Shown: positions 46,681 to 55,139 of the stretch, piece after piece
Numbering within the stretch: position 1 is the first letter of the stretch
How the letters are laid out: every line of letters begins with the position of its first letter
Origin: Zobellella denitrificans
GTDB taxonomy: Bacteria; Pseudomonadota; Gammaproteobacteria; Enterobacterales; Aeromonadaceae
Direction of reading: 5' to 3'
NCBI RefSeq assembly: GCF_002237365.1
Contig: NZ_NMUO01000006.1
Span: forward strand, 1-64,000
DNA: 64,000 nucleotides
Translations under genes and position numbers: made by a program
The notes under the pieces: generated by a model
What the model saw: the letters and a program-made list of their open reading frames with translations, nothing else
Told to the model about the DNA's origin: nothing
The model's database searches: none

Positions 46681-47490
46681 ATGAAAGTCATTTCCTTCAA
46701 TATCAATGGCCTCAGGGCGCGCCTGCACCAGTTGCAGGCCCTGATCGACAAACACCAGCCGGACATCATCGGCCTGCAGGAAACCAAGGTGCACGACGAC
46801 GCCTTTCCGCTGGCGGAGGTCGAGGCCATGGGTTACCACGTCCATTTCCACGGCCAGAAAGGCCATTATGGTGTGGCCCTGCTGAGCAAGGCCGAGCCGC
46901 TGGAGATCCGCAAGGGCTTTCCCGGCGACGGGGAAGACGCCCAGCGGCGGATGATCATGGGTCGCTTCGCCCGCCCCGACGGCAGCCCGCTCACCCTGCT
47001 CAACGGCTATTTCCCCCAGGGAGAAAACCGCAGCCATGAGACCAAGTTTCCGGCCAAGACCCGCTTCTACCAGGATCTGCAGCACTACCTGAGCGAACAG
47101 CACCGGCCGGACGAAGCCCTGGTGGTGATGGGCGACATGAACATCTCCCACACGGATCTCGACATCGGTATCGGCGAGGCCAACCGCAAGCGCTGGCTGC
47201 GCGAAGGCAAGTGCTCCTTCCTGCCGGAAGAGCGGGAATGGATGGACCGGCTGCTGGAGTGGGGCCTGGTGGACACCTGGCGGCTGCAGCATCCGCAGGA
47301 AAGCCAGTGCTACTCCTGGTTCGACTACCGCAGCAGGGGCTTCGACGACAACCGCGGCCTGCGCATCGACCTGATCCTCGCCACCCGCCCCCTGGCGGCC
47401 CAACTGACCGACAGCGGTATCGACTACGAGCTGCGCGGGCTGGAGAAACCCTCGGATCACGCCCCCATCTGGGCCAGTTTCGGGGAATAA
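46681..47490 (+). CDS. xthA: Exodeoxyribonuclease III (AP endonuclease)
   Basis: XthA is the major class II AP endonuclease and 3'-exonuclease in base-excision repair. The 269-residue protein has [14 protein letters not shown] at the start, [15 protein letters not shown] (catalytic Glu near 34), [19 protein letters not shown] near 108, [13 protein letters not shown] near 150 and [18 protein letters not shown] near 212. The terminal [13 protein letters not shown] carries the catalytic Asp-His. Length matches E. coli XthA. Confidence 0.95.
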   Translation: MKVISFNINGLRARLHQLQALIDKHQPDIIGLQETKVHDDAFPLAEVEAMGYHVHFHGQKGHYGVALLSKAEPLEIRKGFPGDGEDAQRRMIMGRFARPDGSPLTLLNGYFPQGENRSHETKFPAKTRFYQDLQHYLSEQHRPDEALVVMGDMNISHTDLDIGIGEANRKRWLREGKCSFLPEEREWMDRLLEWGLVDTWRLQHPQESQCYSWFDYRSRGFDDNRGLRIDLILATRPLAAQLTDSGIDYELRGLEKPSDHAPIWASFGE

Positions 47491-47523
47491 AGCGCAGGGA
47501 TTTGGGGCAAGGGCCCCAAACCC

Positions 47524-47942
47524 CTAGAGCACCATATAGTTTAAAACTTAGGCGACTCTGATACGCCTTTGGTCGAAGACATTGTTGATTCTGGCGAGGC
47601 AGAGACCGTCGGCCAAAGGGTGCTACTCCTCCGGCACACCGTAAACCCATCCCTGGGGGCTCCGCCGCGCCCTCCCTGGCGCGGAGGGCCGGCGGAGCAG
47701 CACCCTTTGCCCTCCCTATCGCACCGTAGCCGCCTGCTGGCACTACCCTCAGACGGCGTCAGAGCTTGAAAAAGGCAACAGGGATAGCCTCCGCCGACCG
47801 TCACCTGCCAGGGATGGCAGGTGCGAGCGTACAGGGATGTATTTACAGCGTGTCGGCGGAGGTGGCCCTGTTGACTCTTCTCTACGTTGCAACAGACGAC
47901 AAATAGCTGATTGATCGATTGTTACACTGGTCGGTGCTCTAG
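47524..47942. repeat. Structured intergenic repeat, copy B
   Basis: This 419-bp element fills the gap between convergent xthA and the ABC permease (47491-47958). The ends are CTAGAGCACC and its inverse GGTGCTCTAG, with weaker pairing further in. The first large stem pairs 47614-47634 with 47689-47709 at 19 of 21. The second holds the ACCTGCC/GGCAGGT hairpin with loop AGGGAT (47803-47822). The core is nearly colinear with copy A, and the ends match copy C. No ORF of note is present. Confidence 0.85.
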
Positions 47943-47958
47943 TCCCCAGTCACCGCCC

Positions 47959-48651
47959 TTACGCCGTTCTCGGCTTAAGATGGCGGAACCAGCGGTTCTC
48001 CAGCTTGCGGAAGCCCCACACCAGCAGGAAGGTCAGGCACATGTAGACCAGGCCGGCCGCCAGGAAGGCTTCGAACGGCGAGTAGTAGCGGGAATTGACG
48101 ATACGCGCCGCGCCGGTCAGATCCACTATGGTGATCACCCCCGCCACCGCCGAGCCGTGCAGCATGAAGATCACCTCGTTGCTGTAGGCGGGCAGGGCGC
48201 GGCGGAAGGAGTTGGGCAGAATGATCCGCCGCAGCGTGGTCATCCGGCTCATGCCGTAGGCATAGGCCGCCTCGATTTGTCCCTTGGGCATGGCGTTGAT
48301 GGCGCCGCGGATGATCTCGGCGGTGTAGGCCCCGGTATTGAGGGTGAAGGCCAGGATGGCGCAGAACCAGGCCTGGCTGAACAGGCTCCAGGCCGCCGAC
48401 TGCCGCAGCCAGTCCCACTGCCCCGCCCCGTAGTAGATCAGGAACAGCTGCACCAGCAGCGGGGTGCCGCGGAAGAAGTAGATATAGGCCCAGGCCGGCC
48501 CCTTCAGCAGCCAGTTGTTGCTGTTGCGACAGATGCCGGTGGGAATGGCGATGATCAGCCCCAGCAGCAGGGACAGCGCCACCAGAAACAGGGTGGTATA
48601 AAGCCCCTGCCAGTAGACGTCCCATTCATTGGCGATGATTGAAAAGTCCAT
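47959..48651 (-). CDS. Polar amino-acid ABC transporter permease (HisM/ArtM-like)
   Basis: This is one of two membrane subunits of an importer for basic or other polar amino acids. The 230-residue protein has five to six transmembrane segments. It has the permease EAA-like loop AAYAYGMSRMTTLRRIILPNSFRRALPAYSNE (residues 129-160) that contacts the ATPase, and IYFFRGTPLLVQLFLIYYG near 58 typical of the HisM/ArtM family. Its start lies three bases after the partner permease. It is last in the operon and ends next to repeat copy B. Confidence 0.9.
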   Translation of the reverse strand: MDFSIIANEWDVYWQGLYTTLFLVALSLLLGLIIAIPTGICRNSNNWLLKGPAWAYIYFFRGTPLLVQLFLIYYGAGQWDWLRQSAAWSLFSQAWFCAILAFTLNTGAYTAEIIRGAINAMPKGQIEAAYAYGMSRMTTLRRIILPNSFRRALPAYSNEVIFMLHGSAVAGVITIVDLTGAARIVNSRYYSPFEAFLAAGLVYMCLTFLLVWGFRKLENRWFRHLKPRTA

Positions 48652-48654
48652 GGT

Positions 48655-49395
48655 TTACCTCGTCTGAATGGCGTAGTGGCGCTCGGCCCACTTGAGCATG
48701 GAGGTGGACAGGGTGGTGAACAGCAAAAAGATCACCGCCACCGCCATATAGAAGGTAAAGGGCAACTGGGTGGCCCCCGCCGCCAGCGACGCCTTGCGCA
48801 CCATGTCGTCGAGACCGATGATCGACACCAGCGCCGTGGTCTTGAGCAGCACCAGCCAGTTGTTGCCCAGCCCCGGCAGGGCGTGGCGCATCATCTGCGG
48901 AAACAGGATGCGACGAAACACCAGGGTCGGCCTCATGCCGTAGGCGCGGGCCGCTTCCAGCTCACCCTTGTCCACCGCCAGGATGGCGCCGCGGAAGGTT
49001 TCGGTCATGTAGGCCCCGAAGATAAAGCCGATGGTGACGATACCCGCCATAAAGGGACTGATTTCCACATAGTCGGGCAGATAGCTGACCCACTGGTGAT
49101 CGGGATTGCCGCCGCCGATCCACTCGTTCAGCTTCTGGTTGAGCGAATAAAGGGAGTTATTGAGCAATACCTGACCGCCGAAGAAGATCAGCATCATCAG
49201 CACCAGATCCGGTATGCCCCGGATGACGGTGGTGTAGCCGGTGGCGAGCCAGCGGGCAGGCTTGAATGAAGAGAGTTTGGCCAGCGCCCCCAGCAACCCC
49301 AGGGTGACCGCCAGCAACAATGACAACAGGGCCACCTCTATGGTCACCCAGGCTCCTTCCAGAATGGAGCTTTCGTATCCTTTCAGATCCAGCAT
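48655..49395 (-). CDS. Polar amino-acid ABC transporter permease (HisQ/ArtQ-like)
   Basis: This is the second membrane subunit, partner of the HisM-like protein. The 246-residue protein has the typical pattern SILEGAWVTIEVALLSLLLAVTLGLLGALAKLSS near residue 10, IRGIPDLVLMMLIFFGGQ near 60 and the EAA loop EAARAYGMRPTLVFRRILFPQMMRHALPGLGNN (about 147-180). It starts 48 bp after the binding-protein stop, separated from it by a GC-rich hairpin. Confidence 0.9.
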   Translation of the reverse strand: MLDLKGYESSILEGAWVTIEVALLSLLLAVTLGLLGALAKLSSFKPARWLATGYTTVIRGIPDLVLMMLIFFGGQVLLNNSLYSLNQKLNEWIGGGNPDHQWVSYLPDYVEISPFMAGIVTIGFIFGAYMTETFRGAILAVDKGELEAARAYGMRPTLVFRRILFPQMMRHALPGLGNNWLVLLKTTALVSIIGLDDMVRKASLAAGATQLPFTFYMAVAVIFLLFTTLSTSMLKWAERHYAIQTR

Positions 49396-49410
49396 AACGA
49401 CTTCCTATCA

Positions 49411-49435
49411 TACCGGCCCCGAACCGGGGCCGGTA
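49411..49435 (-). promoter_or_regulatory. Intercistronic hairpin between binding protein and permease
   Basis: A perfect 10-bp stem (49411-49420 with 49426-49435) closes a five-base loop in the 48-bp gap between the binding-protein stop and the permease start. There is no T-run. In E. coli hisJ-hisQ a similar spacer keeps the binding-protein mRNA stable and abundant, and the same role is likely here. Confidence 0.65.
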
Positions 49436-49443
49436 ACCGCTGA

Positions 49444-50220
49444 TTAACCGCCGTACACGTCGTATTCGAAGTACTTGCTGTTGATTTCCTGGTACTTGCC
49501 GTTTTCACGCAGTTCCAGGATCGCCTTGTTCAGCATCTCCTTCAGTTTCTGATCCTGCTTGCGCACGGCGATGCCGAAACCTTCGCCGAACCACTGCTCG
49601 TCGGTCACCGAGGGACCGACGAACTCGAAGGCATCACCGCCCTCCTTGTTGAGCAGGCCCTCCTCGATGGCGGTGGCATCCAGGAACACATAGTCGATGC
49701 GGCCGGCCTTCAGATCCAGGTAGGCCTCGTCGGCGGTACCGTAGCGCACCAGGGCGACATCCTTGCCGTAGTTGTCGGTCAGGTACTTGTCGTGGGTGGT
49801 GGCGATCTGCACCCCGATGCGCTTGCCGGCCAGGCCTTCCCGGCTCAGCTCCAGTTCGGCGCCCTTCCTGGCGGCGAACTTGTTGGGCACCAAGGCATAC
49901 TTGCCGGTAAAGTCGACGGTGCGCTTGCGCTCCTCGGTAATGGACATGGCGGCGATGATGGCGTCGTACTTGCGCGCCAGCAGGGCGGGGATGATGCCGT
50001 CCCAATCCTGGGCCACCAGCTGGCACTGCACCTGCATCTGCTCGCACAGGGCATTGGCCATGTCTACGTCGAAGCCCTGCAGCTGGCCGCTTTCATCGGT
50101 CCAGGAAAAGGGAGGGTAGGCACCTTCGATACCGAAGCGTACGGTTTTCCAGTCCTGGGCCTGAACCGCGCCCGCAGCCAGTGCGGCCATCATGGCGCCT
50201 GCAACCAACAGTTTCTTCAT
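49444..50220 (-). CDS. Amino-acid ABC transporter substrate-binding protein (HisJ/ArtJ-like)
   Basis: This 258-residue periplasmic protein has a signal peptide (about 1-21, cleavage after VQA). The type II binding fold begins with TVRFGIEGAYPPFSWTDESGQLQGFDVDMANALCEQMQ. It has YDAIIAAMSITEERKRTVDFTGKY near residue 85 and a cysteine pair likely forming the disulfide seen in HisJ/LAO proteins. Basic amino acids are the likely ligands by family. The exact one is not decidable, but the neighbouring ARG-box pair suggests arginine or lysine. Confidence 0.9.
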   Translation of the reverse strand: MKKLLVAGAMMAALAAGAVQAQDWKTVRFGIEGAYPPFSWTDESGQLQGFDVDMANALCEQMQVQCQLVAQDWDGIIPALLARKYDAIIAAMSITEERKRTVDFTGKYALVPNKFAARKGAELELSREGLAGKRIGVQIATTHDKYLTDNYGKDVALVRYGTADEAYLDLKAGRIDYVFLDATAIEEGLLNKEGGDAFEFVGPSVTDEQWFGEGFGIAVRKQDQKLKEMLNKAILELRENGKYQEINSKYFEYDVYGG

Positions 50221-50262
50221 AAGCCTTACTCCTTGTGTAACGTCCTTGGTATTGCTTGTGTA

Positions 50263-51030
50263 TCAATAAGCCGAAGAGATGAATTGCTTGAATCGCTCGG
50301 AAGTCGGATTGGCGAAGACATGCTTGGGATCGCCCTGTTCTTCCACCCGCCCCTGGTGCAAAAACATCACCTTGTTGGACACGTCCCGGGCGAAGCTCAT
50401 CTCGTGGGTCACCACCAGCATGGTCCGGCCTTCTTCCGCCAGCCCGCGCATCACCCCCAGCACCTCCCCCACCAGCTCCGGATCCAGTGCCGAGGTGGGT
50501 TCGTCGAACAACATCACCTCCGGATCCACCGCCAGCGCCCGGGCGATGGCCGCCCGCTGCTGCTGGCCGCCGGACAGGTGGCCGGGATAGTACTCCCTCC
50601 GCTCATAGAGCCCGACCCGCTGCAGCAGGGCCTCGGCCTTGTCGATGGCCTCTTTCTTCGGCACCTTGAGCACGTGCACCGGTACTTCGATGATGTTCTG
50701 AAGTATGGTCATATGAGACCATAAATTGAAACTCTGGAAGACCATGGCCAGCCGGGAGCGGATCCGCTCCACCTGGCGCATGCTCACCGGCTCGCGCTCG
50801 CCGGCCTTGTTGGTACGCATCTCGATCAGCTCGCCGTGCACCCGCACTTCCCCCGCCGACGGGGTTTCGAGCAGGTTGATGCAGCGCAGGAAGGTGGACT
50901 TGCCGGATCCGGAGGAACCGATGATGGAGATGACGTCACCGTTGACGGCGCTTAAATCGATACCTTTGAGCACTTCCAGGGAGCCGTAATGCTTGTGCAG
51001 ACCCGATACTTCGAGGGCAGGTTTACTCAT
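50263..51030 (-). CDS. Amino-acid ABC transporter ATP-binding protein (HisP/ArtP-like)
   Basis: This is the ATPase of the importer and first gene of the operon. The 255 residues carry Walker A GSSGSGKSTFLRC (about 37-49), the LSGGQQQRAAIARAL signature near 154, Walker B VMLFDEPTSALDPE near 175 and the switch His in VVTHEMSFA near 210. The insert between Walker A and the signature (HGELIEMRTNKAGEREPVSM) resembles HisP. The operon order ATPase-binding protein-permease-permease matches artPIQM, although artJ is not separate here. Confidence 0.92.
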   Translation of the reverse strand: MSKPALEVSGLHKHYGSLEVLKGIDLSAVNGDVISIIGSSGSGKSTFLRCINLLETPSAGEVRVHGELIEMRTNKAGEREPVSMRQVERIRSRLAMVFQSFNLWSHMTILQNIIEVPVHVLKVPKKEAIDKAEALLQRVGLYERREYYPGHLSGGQQQRAAIARALAVDPEVMLFDEPTSALDPELVGEVLGVMRGLAEEGRTMLVVTHEMSFARDVSNKVMFLHQGRVEEQGDPKHVFANPTSERFKQFISSAY

Positions 51031-51201
51031 CCGTTAGACCTTCATTCCCGATGCCGACAGGGCGGCATGTATTTCATCCATGGTTAACGACTTGTTAACC
51101 GCTACCGGAAAATTACCATCAGTTCCGACCAATAACAACATAATCACCTTCATAATGCCATACCGGTCGGTTTTTTATACAGCATTAACATCCTTTTGCA
51201 G

Positions 51202-51236
51202 TATAAAATTATTCAAAAATAGCGAATAAATCGTCA
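51202..51236 (-). promoter_or_regulatory. Candidate ArgR (ARG-box) pair with promoter
   Basis: Two 14-bp matches to the ARG box (TGAATWWWWATTCA), each 11 of 14, have centres 21 bp apart, which is the usual spacing of paired ArgR sites. On the minus strand a TATACT -10 (51200-51205) abuts them, so a bound ArgR would block the ABC-operon promoter. The divergent gene is lysO, which is ArgR-controlled in E. coli. Confidence 0.4.
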
Positions 51237-51268
51237 AGAGCCGGACTGTTCCCCTCCGCGCTCCGATG

Positions 51269-51395
51269 ATAAATGGCCGCTCCCAGGATAGTGCTATATC
51301 AACCGGCCCCCGCACGCAGACACGCCGTGAGATGTGACACTCGCCGCGGAAACAGCTCTCTGCCGGTGGTGATCAACCATTCGGAACAGTGATGT
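51269..51395. repeat. Structured intergenic repeat, copy F (degraded)
   Basis: This copy of about 127 bp belongs to the D/E class. The segment 51288-51330 (AGTGCTATATCAACCGG and CGCACGCAGACACGCCGT) matches the left part of copy E. The segment 51355-51395 matches its right end through TTCGGAACAGT. The central GCGCC hairpin has been lost. It lies between divergent abc and lysO genes. The rest of the 51031-51604 gap holds only the candidate ARG boxes. Confidence 0.65.
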
Positions 51396-51604
51396 ATACG
51401 CCGGATCAGGTCCCCACCCGTGCAGATTTATTCAAAATCTCCCCCGCCGCGACCGCCAGGGCGGAAAACCGCCACCGGCCCCGGATGCCCGCCACCGGGC
51501 GCAAATATTCGGCTTTTTTTTCCATATCGCCTCACGTATTCTGTCCCAAATCGAATATAGCGCTTAAAAACCCAGCTGCATCAATAAATTGGAAGATAAA
51601 TTCT

Positions 51605-52513
51605 ATGTACTCCGGCTTGCTTATCGTGTTGCTGCCCCTGGCCCTGGGCTACTGCATCCCCTGTCGCTCCCAGTCCATCGTCCACGTTATCAATGTGTCG
51701 GTGGCGCGCATGGTGTACCTGATCCTGTTCCTGATGGGCATCAGCCTGGCCTTCGTCGACAACCTGAGCAGCCACCTGGGCACCATTTTCACGCTCTGCC
51801 TGGTGTTCCTCGGCTGCATCACCCTGGCCAACCTGGCCGGATTATGGCTGCTCGATATCAAGCGGGGGCGGGTCAGCGGCGAGCGCGGCGCGCCCGCCAT
51901 CAGCAAATGGGCCCTGCTGCTCGACTCCGCCAAGCTGTGCCTGGTGATCCTCGGCGGCGTGCTGCTCGGCCAGTTCCTGGATCCGGAATGGTTCGCGGTG
52001 GACAGCCTGAGCGAATGGGCGCTGATGCTGCTGTTGCTGCTGATCGGCGTCCAGCTGCGCAACTCGGGCATGAAGCTGCGCCAGATAGTGCTCAATCCCT
52101 GGGGCCTGGCCATCGCCCTGGTGGTGATGGTGAGCTCCTGGGTGGGCGGGCTGGCCGGCGCCTGGCTGCTCGACCTGCCCCTAACCCAGGGCCTGGCCTT
52201 CGCCTCGGGCTACGGCTGGTACTCCCTCTCCGGCATCCTGATCAGCGATCAATTGGGGCCGGTGCTCGGCAGCGCCGCCTTTCTCAACGATCTGGCCCGG
52301 GAGCTGGTGGCCATCCTGATCATCCCGGCGCTGATGCGGCGCCATCCGTCCTGTGCCGTCGGCTACGGCGGCGCCACCGCCATGGACTTCACCCTGCCGG
52401 TGCTGCAGCGTTCCGGCGGCGTCGCCGTGGTGCCGGTGGCCATCGTTTCCGGCTTTATCCTGAGCCTGGCCGCGCCGGTGTTTATCCTGAGCTTCCTCTC
52501 CCTTTCCGCCTGA
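51605..52513 (+). CDS. lysO: Lysine exporter LysO family protein
   Basis: LysO (YbjE) exports lysine. The 302-residue protein has about eight hydrophobic segments, beginning with YSGLLIVLLPLALGYCIP. It has the paired conserved regions RMVYLILFLMGISLAFVDN (residues 36-54) and GYGWYSLSGILISDQLGPVLGSAAFLNDLARELVAI (about 204-240), with the charged Asp/Arg in the latter, typical of the family. The ATG at 51605 is the first good start; the frame extends upstream without one. It is divergent from the ABC amino-acid importer, so uptake and export of basic amino acids lie side by side. Confidence 0.9.
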   Translation: MYSGLLIVLLPLALGYCIPCRSQSIVHVINVSVARMVYLILFLMGISLAFVDNLSSHLGTIFTLCLVFLGCITLANLAGLWLLDIKRGRVSGERGAPAISKWALLLDSAKLCLVILGGVLLGQFLDPEWFAVDSLSEWALMLLLLLIGVQLRNSGMKLRQIVLNPWGLAIALVVMVSSWVGGLAGAWLLDLPLTQGLAFASGYGWYSLSGILISDQLGPVLGSAAFLNDLARELVAILIIPALMRRHPSCAVGYGGATAMDFTLPVLQRSGGVAVVPVAIVSGFILSLAAPVFILSFLSLSA

Positions 52514-52593
52514 TCCCGGGCTGTAATTTTTTTTCATATCGACGCCGCCGGCGGCCGCCCGGCCCCGGCAGGCGTTTTTACAACCAATCAAAG

Positions 52594-52609
52594 CGTGACA
52601 AGGATCACC
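52594..52609. promoter_or_regulatory. CRP site 1 upstream of mtlA
   Basis: CGTGA-N6-TCACC matches the CRP consensus TGTGA-N6-TCACA at 8 of 10 positions. It lies 336 bp before the mtlA start. Confidence 0.6.
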
Positions 52610-52645
52610 GTCATTGTTCTTGAGCGGGAAGGATATTGTCATAAA

Positions 52646-52661
52646 TGTGACTTAAATCACT
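52646..52661. promoter_or_regulatory. CRP site 2 upstream of mtlA
   Basis: TGTGA-N6-TCACT matches the CRP consensus at 9 of 10 positions. It is the best of four matches in the mtlA upstream region. Confidence 0.75.
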
Positions 52662-52690
52662 CAACCAAACGAAGCTGCATCAATAAAATT

Positions 52691-52706
52691 AGTGACTCAA
52701 ATCACA
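52691..52706. promoter_or_regulatory. CRP site 3 upstream of mtlA
   Basis: AGTGA-N6-TCACA matches the CRP consensus at 9 of 10 positions. It is 45 bp from site 2. Confidence 0.7.
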
Positions 52707-52763
52707 AAAAGGCAAGCAGCAAACTTCAATTTTGTTAAATGTTGCAAAATTACCAAGCAAAAG

Positions 52764-52779
52764 CGTGATCGATATCACC
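52764..52779. promoter_or_regulatory. CRP site 4 upstream of mtlA
   Basis: CGTGA-N6-TCACC matches the CRP consensus at 8 of 10 positions and is 73 bp from site 3. A possible weak fifth half-site (TCACG) lies at 52818. The four sites lie in 431 AT-rich bp with no gene (52514-52944); the E. coli mtl promoter also has several CRP sites. Confidence 0.6.
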
Positions 52780-52944
52780 TTAAAAATGAATCGGCAGATT
52801 ACAAAAAGAGAACCAGATCACGATAAATACCCCTCCGGCTCCCGTTTCCCGCAGAAGTGTTAGATTTCTCACGAGCTCAAACACCAGGCGTGGCTATCGC
52901 CTACCGACAACGGAACTGACATCGCACCAGGCGGGGTTAAAGTT

Positions 52945-54864
52945 ATGCTATCCCAGAACAGCAAGATCAAAATTCAGAACTTCGGACGCTTCCTGTCCAA
53001 CATGGTGATGCCCAACATCGGCGCCTTTATCGCCTGGGGCTTTATCACCGCCCTCTTCATCCCCACCGGCTGGTTGCCGAACGAAACCCTGGCAACCATG
53101 GTCGGCCCCATGATCACCTACCTGCTGCCGCTGCTGATCGGCTACACCGGTGGTAAGCTGGTGGGCGGCGACCGCGGCGCCGTGGTGGGCGCCATCACCA
53201 CCATGGGGGTGATAGTGGGCACCGACATCCCCATGTTCATGGGCGCCATGATCGTCGGCCCCGCCGGCGGCTGGGCCATCAAGCACTTCGACAAGGCCAT
53301 CGAGGGCAAGGTCAAGAGCGGCTTCGAGATGCTGGTCAACAACTTCTCCGCCGGCATCATCGGCATGCTCTGCGCCATCGTCGCCTACCTGCTGATCGGC
53401 CCCTTCGTCAAGCTGATGTCCACGGCCCTGGCCGCCGGCGTCGGCTTCCTGGTGGACGCCGGCCTGCTGCCGCTGACTTCCATCTTCGTGGAAGTGGCCA
53501 AGATCCTGTTCCTCAACAACGCCATCAACCACGGCATCTTCACCCCGCTCGGGGTGCAGCAGGCCAGTGAATTCGGCAAGTCCATCTTCTTCCTGATCGA
53601 GGCCAACCCGGGCCCGGGCATGGGCGTGCTGCTGGCCTACATGTTTTTCGGCCGCGGCAACGCCAAGCAGTCCGCCGCCGGCGCCTCCATCATCCACTTC
53701 TTCGGCGGCATCCACGAGATCTACTTCCCCTACGTGCTGATGAACCCCCGCCTGCTGCTGGCGGTCATCGCCGGCGGCATGACCGGGGTGTTCACCCTGA
53801 CCCTGTTCAACGCCGGCCTGCAGGCTCCGGCCTCCCCCGGTTCCATCTTCGCGGTGATGCTGATGACCCCCAAGGGCGCCCATGCCGGGGTGGTGCTGGC
53901 GGTACTGGCCTCGATGGCGGTGTCCTTCACCATCGCCTCCCTGCTGCTGAAGACCCAGCGCCAGACCGAAAACGGCGACGAGCTGGAAGCCGCCGCCGCC
54001 AAGGTTCAGGCCATGAAGGCCGAGAGCAAGGGTGCCGGCGCGATCGCCGGCGTCACCAAGGATCCGGCCGCGGTGCGCAAGATCATCGTGGCCTGCGACG
54101 CGGGCATGGGCTCCAGCGCCATGGCCGCCAGCATGCTGGCCAAGAAGGTGGCGGCGGCGGGACTCGGCATCTCGGTCAGCAACCTGGCGATCAACAACCT
54201 GGACGACAGCGTCGACATCGTGCTCACCCACAAGGATCTGACCGACCGGGCCCGCCGCCATGCGCCCCAGGCTGAGCATATCTCGCTCAGCAACTTCCTC
54301 GACGGCTCCCTCTACGACAGCCTGGTGGCCCGGCTGAGCAAGGGTCGCGCCAAGGCCGAACCGGCCCCGGCCGCCGCCCCGGTCGCGGCTCCGGTTGCCG
54401 CCGACGAGACCGGCGCGGATGACAATGCCCCCTTCCGGCTGCGGGCGGAAAACATCCACCTGGGGCTGAGCGCCGCCAGCAAGGAAGACGCCATCCGCTT
54501 CGCCGGCGCACAACTGGTGCAAGGCGGCTACGTGGAGCCCTCCTACGTGGACGCCATGCTGGCCCGGGAGCAACTGACTTCCACCTACCTGGGCGAGTCC
54601 ATCGCCGTACCCCACGGCACCAGCGACGCCAAGGACGCGGTGAAAAAGACCGGGGTCATCGTCTGCCAGTACCCGCAGGGGGTGAGGTTCGGTGACGACG
54701 AGGACGACATCGCCAGGCTGGTGATCGCCATCGCCGCCCGCAACAACGAGCACCTCGACGTGATCGCCGCCATCACCGGCGCCCTCGACGACGACGCCGT
54801 GATCGCCAAACTGACCACCACCGGCAATGTGGACGAGGTACTGAAGGCGCTCAATCCAGCCTGA
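52945..54864 (+). CDS. mtlA: PTS mannitol-specific EIICBA component
   Basis: MtlA imports and phosphorylates mannitol to mannitol 1-phosphate, taking phosphate from HPr. The 639-residue protein has the domains in order. EIIC (about 1-340) includes MPNIGAFIAWGFITALFIPTGW and the mannitol-type GGIHEIYFPYVLMNPRLLLAVIAGG. EIIB (about 375-470) has the phosphocysteine Cys384 in IIVACDAGMGSSAMA, at the same position as in E. coli. EIIA (about 490-639) has the phosphohistidine His557 in ESIAVPHGTSDAK. An Ala/Pro linker separates IIB from IIA. The gene heads the mannitol operon and has a CRP array upstream. Confidence 0.97.
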   Translation: MLSQNSKIKIQNFGRFLSNMVMPNIGAFIAWGFITALFIPTGWLPNETLATMVGPMITYLLPLLIGYTGGKLVGGDRGAVVGAITTMGVIVGTDIPMFMGAMIVGPAGGWAIKHFDKAIEGKVKSGFEMLVNNFSAGIIGMLCAIVAYLLIGPFVKLMSTALAAGVGFLVDAGLLPLTSIFVEVAKILFLNNAINHGIFTPLGVQQASEFGKSIFFLIEANPGPGMGVLLAYMFFGRGNAKQSAAGASIIHFFGGIHEIYFPYVLMNPRLLLAVIAGGMTGVFTLTLFNAGLQAPASPGSIFAVMLMTPKGAHAGVVLAVLASMAVSFTIASLLLKTQRQTENGDELEAAAAKVQAMKAESKGAGAIAGVTKDPAAVRKIIVACDAGMGSSAMAASMLAKKVAAAGLGISVSNLAINNLDDSVDIVLTHKDLTDRARRHAPQAEHISLSNFLDGSLYDSLVARLSKGRAKAEPAPAAAPVAAPVAADETGADDNAPFRLRAENIHLGLSAASKEDAIRFAGAQLVQGGYVEPSYVDAMLAREQLTSTYLGESIAVPHGTSDAKDAVKKTGVIVCQYPQGVRFGDDEDDIARLVIAIAARNNEHLDVIAAITGALDDDAVIAKLTTTGNVDEVLKALNPA

Positions 54865-54900
54865 CCGAGAATAACCATGAGACCGGCGATTGTAATAAGC

Positions 54901-55066
54901 GGTGGCGGCGAAAGCGGTTAGCTCAGCCGACCATCCGCGCCAAGGCCTGAAAATGCTCCTGCCGTTCCGGCATTCCCGCCATCCATGGCGGTCAGATGCG
55001 CGGCTGAGCCCCCATGGATGGGTTTACGGCGAGTCGGAGGAGCTAATGCTTTTGTCGCCTAGCACC
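54901..55066. repeat. Structured intergenic repeat, copy G
   Basis: This 166-bp element lies in the 275-bp gap between mtlA and mtlD. Its ends pair (GGTGGCGGCGAAAGCGGTTA at 54901 with its imperfect inverse ending at 55066) and are unlike the ends of copies A-F. Internally it has a CCGCCATCCATGGCGG hairpin (54977-54992) and a CCCCCATGGATGGGTTTACGGCG segment, a diverged form of the modules in copies A-E. It lies within an operon rather than between operons. Confidence 0.7.
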
Positions 55067-55139
55067 TCAACCGCAGGTTTCATAGCCAAAACTAGTCAGC
55101 AACCCGAGGCCCTCGGGCCTCCCTTAAACAGGTGAACCC

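Noticed and set aside
51396-51604. A lysine riboswitch in front of lysO
   Set aside because: I looked for the conserved lysine-riboswitch core and found no convincing match. The candidate ARG boxes explain regulation better.
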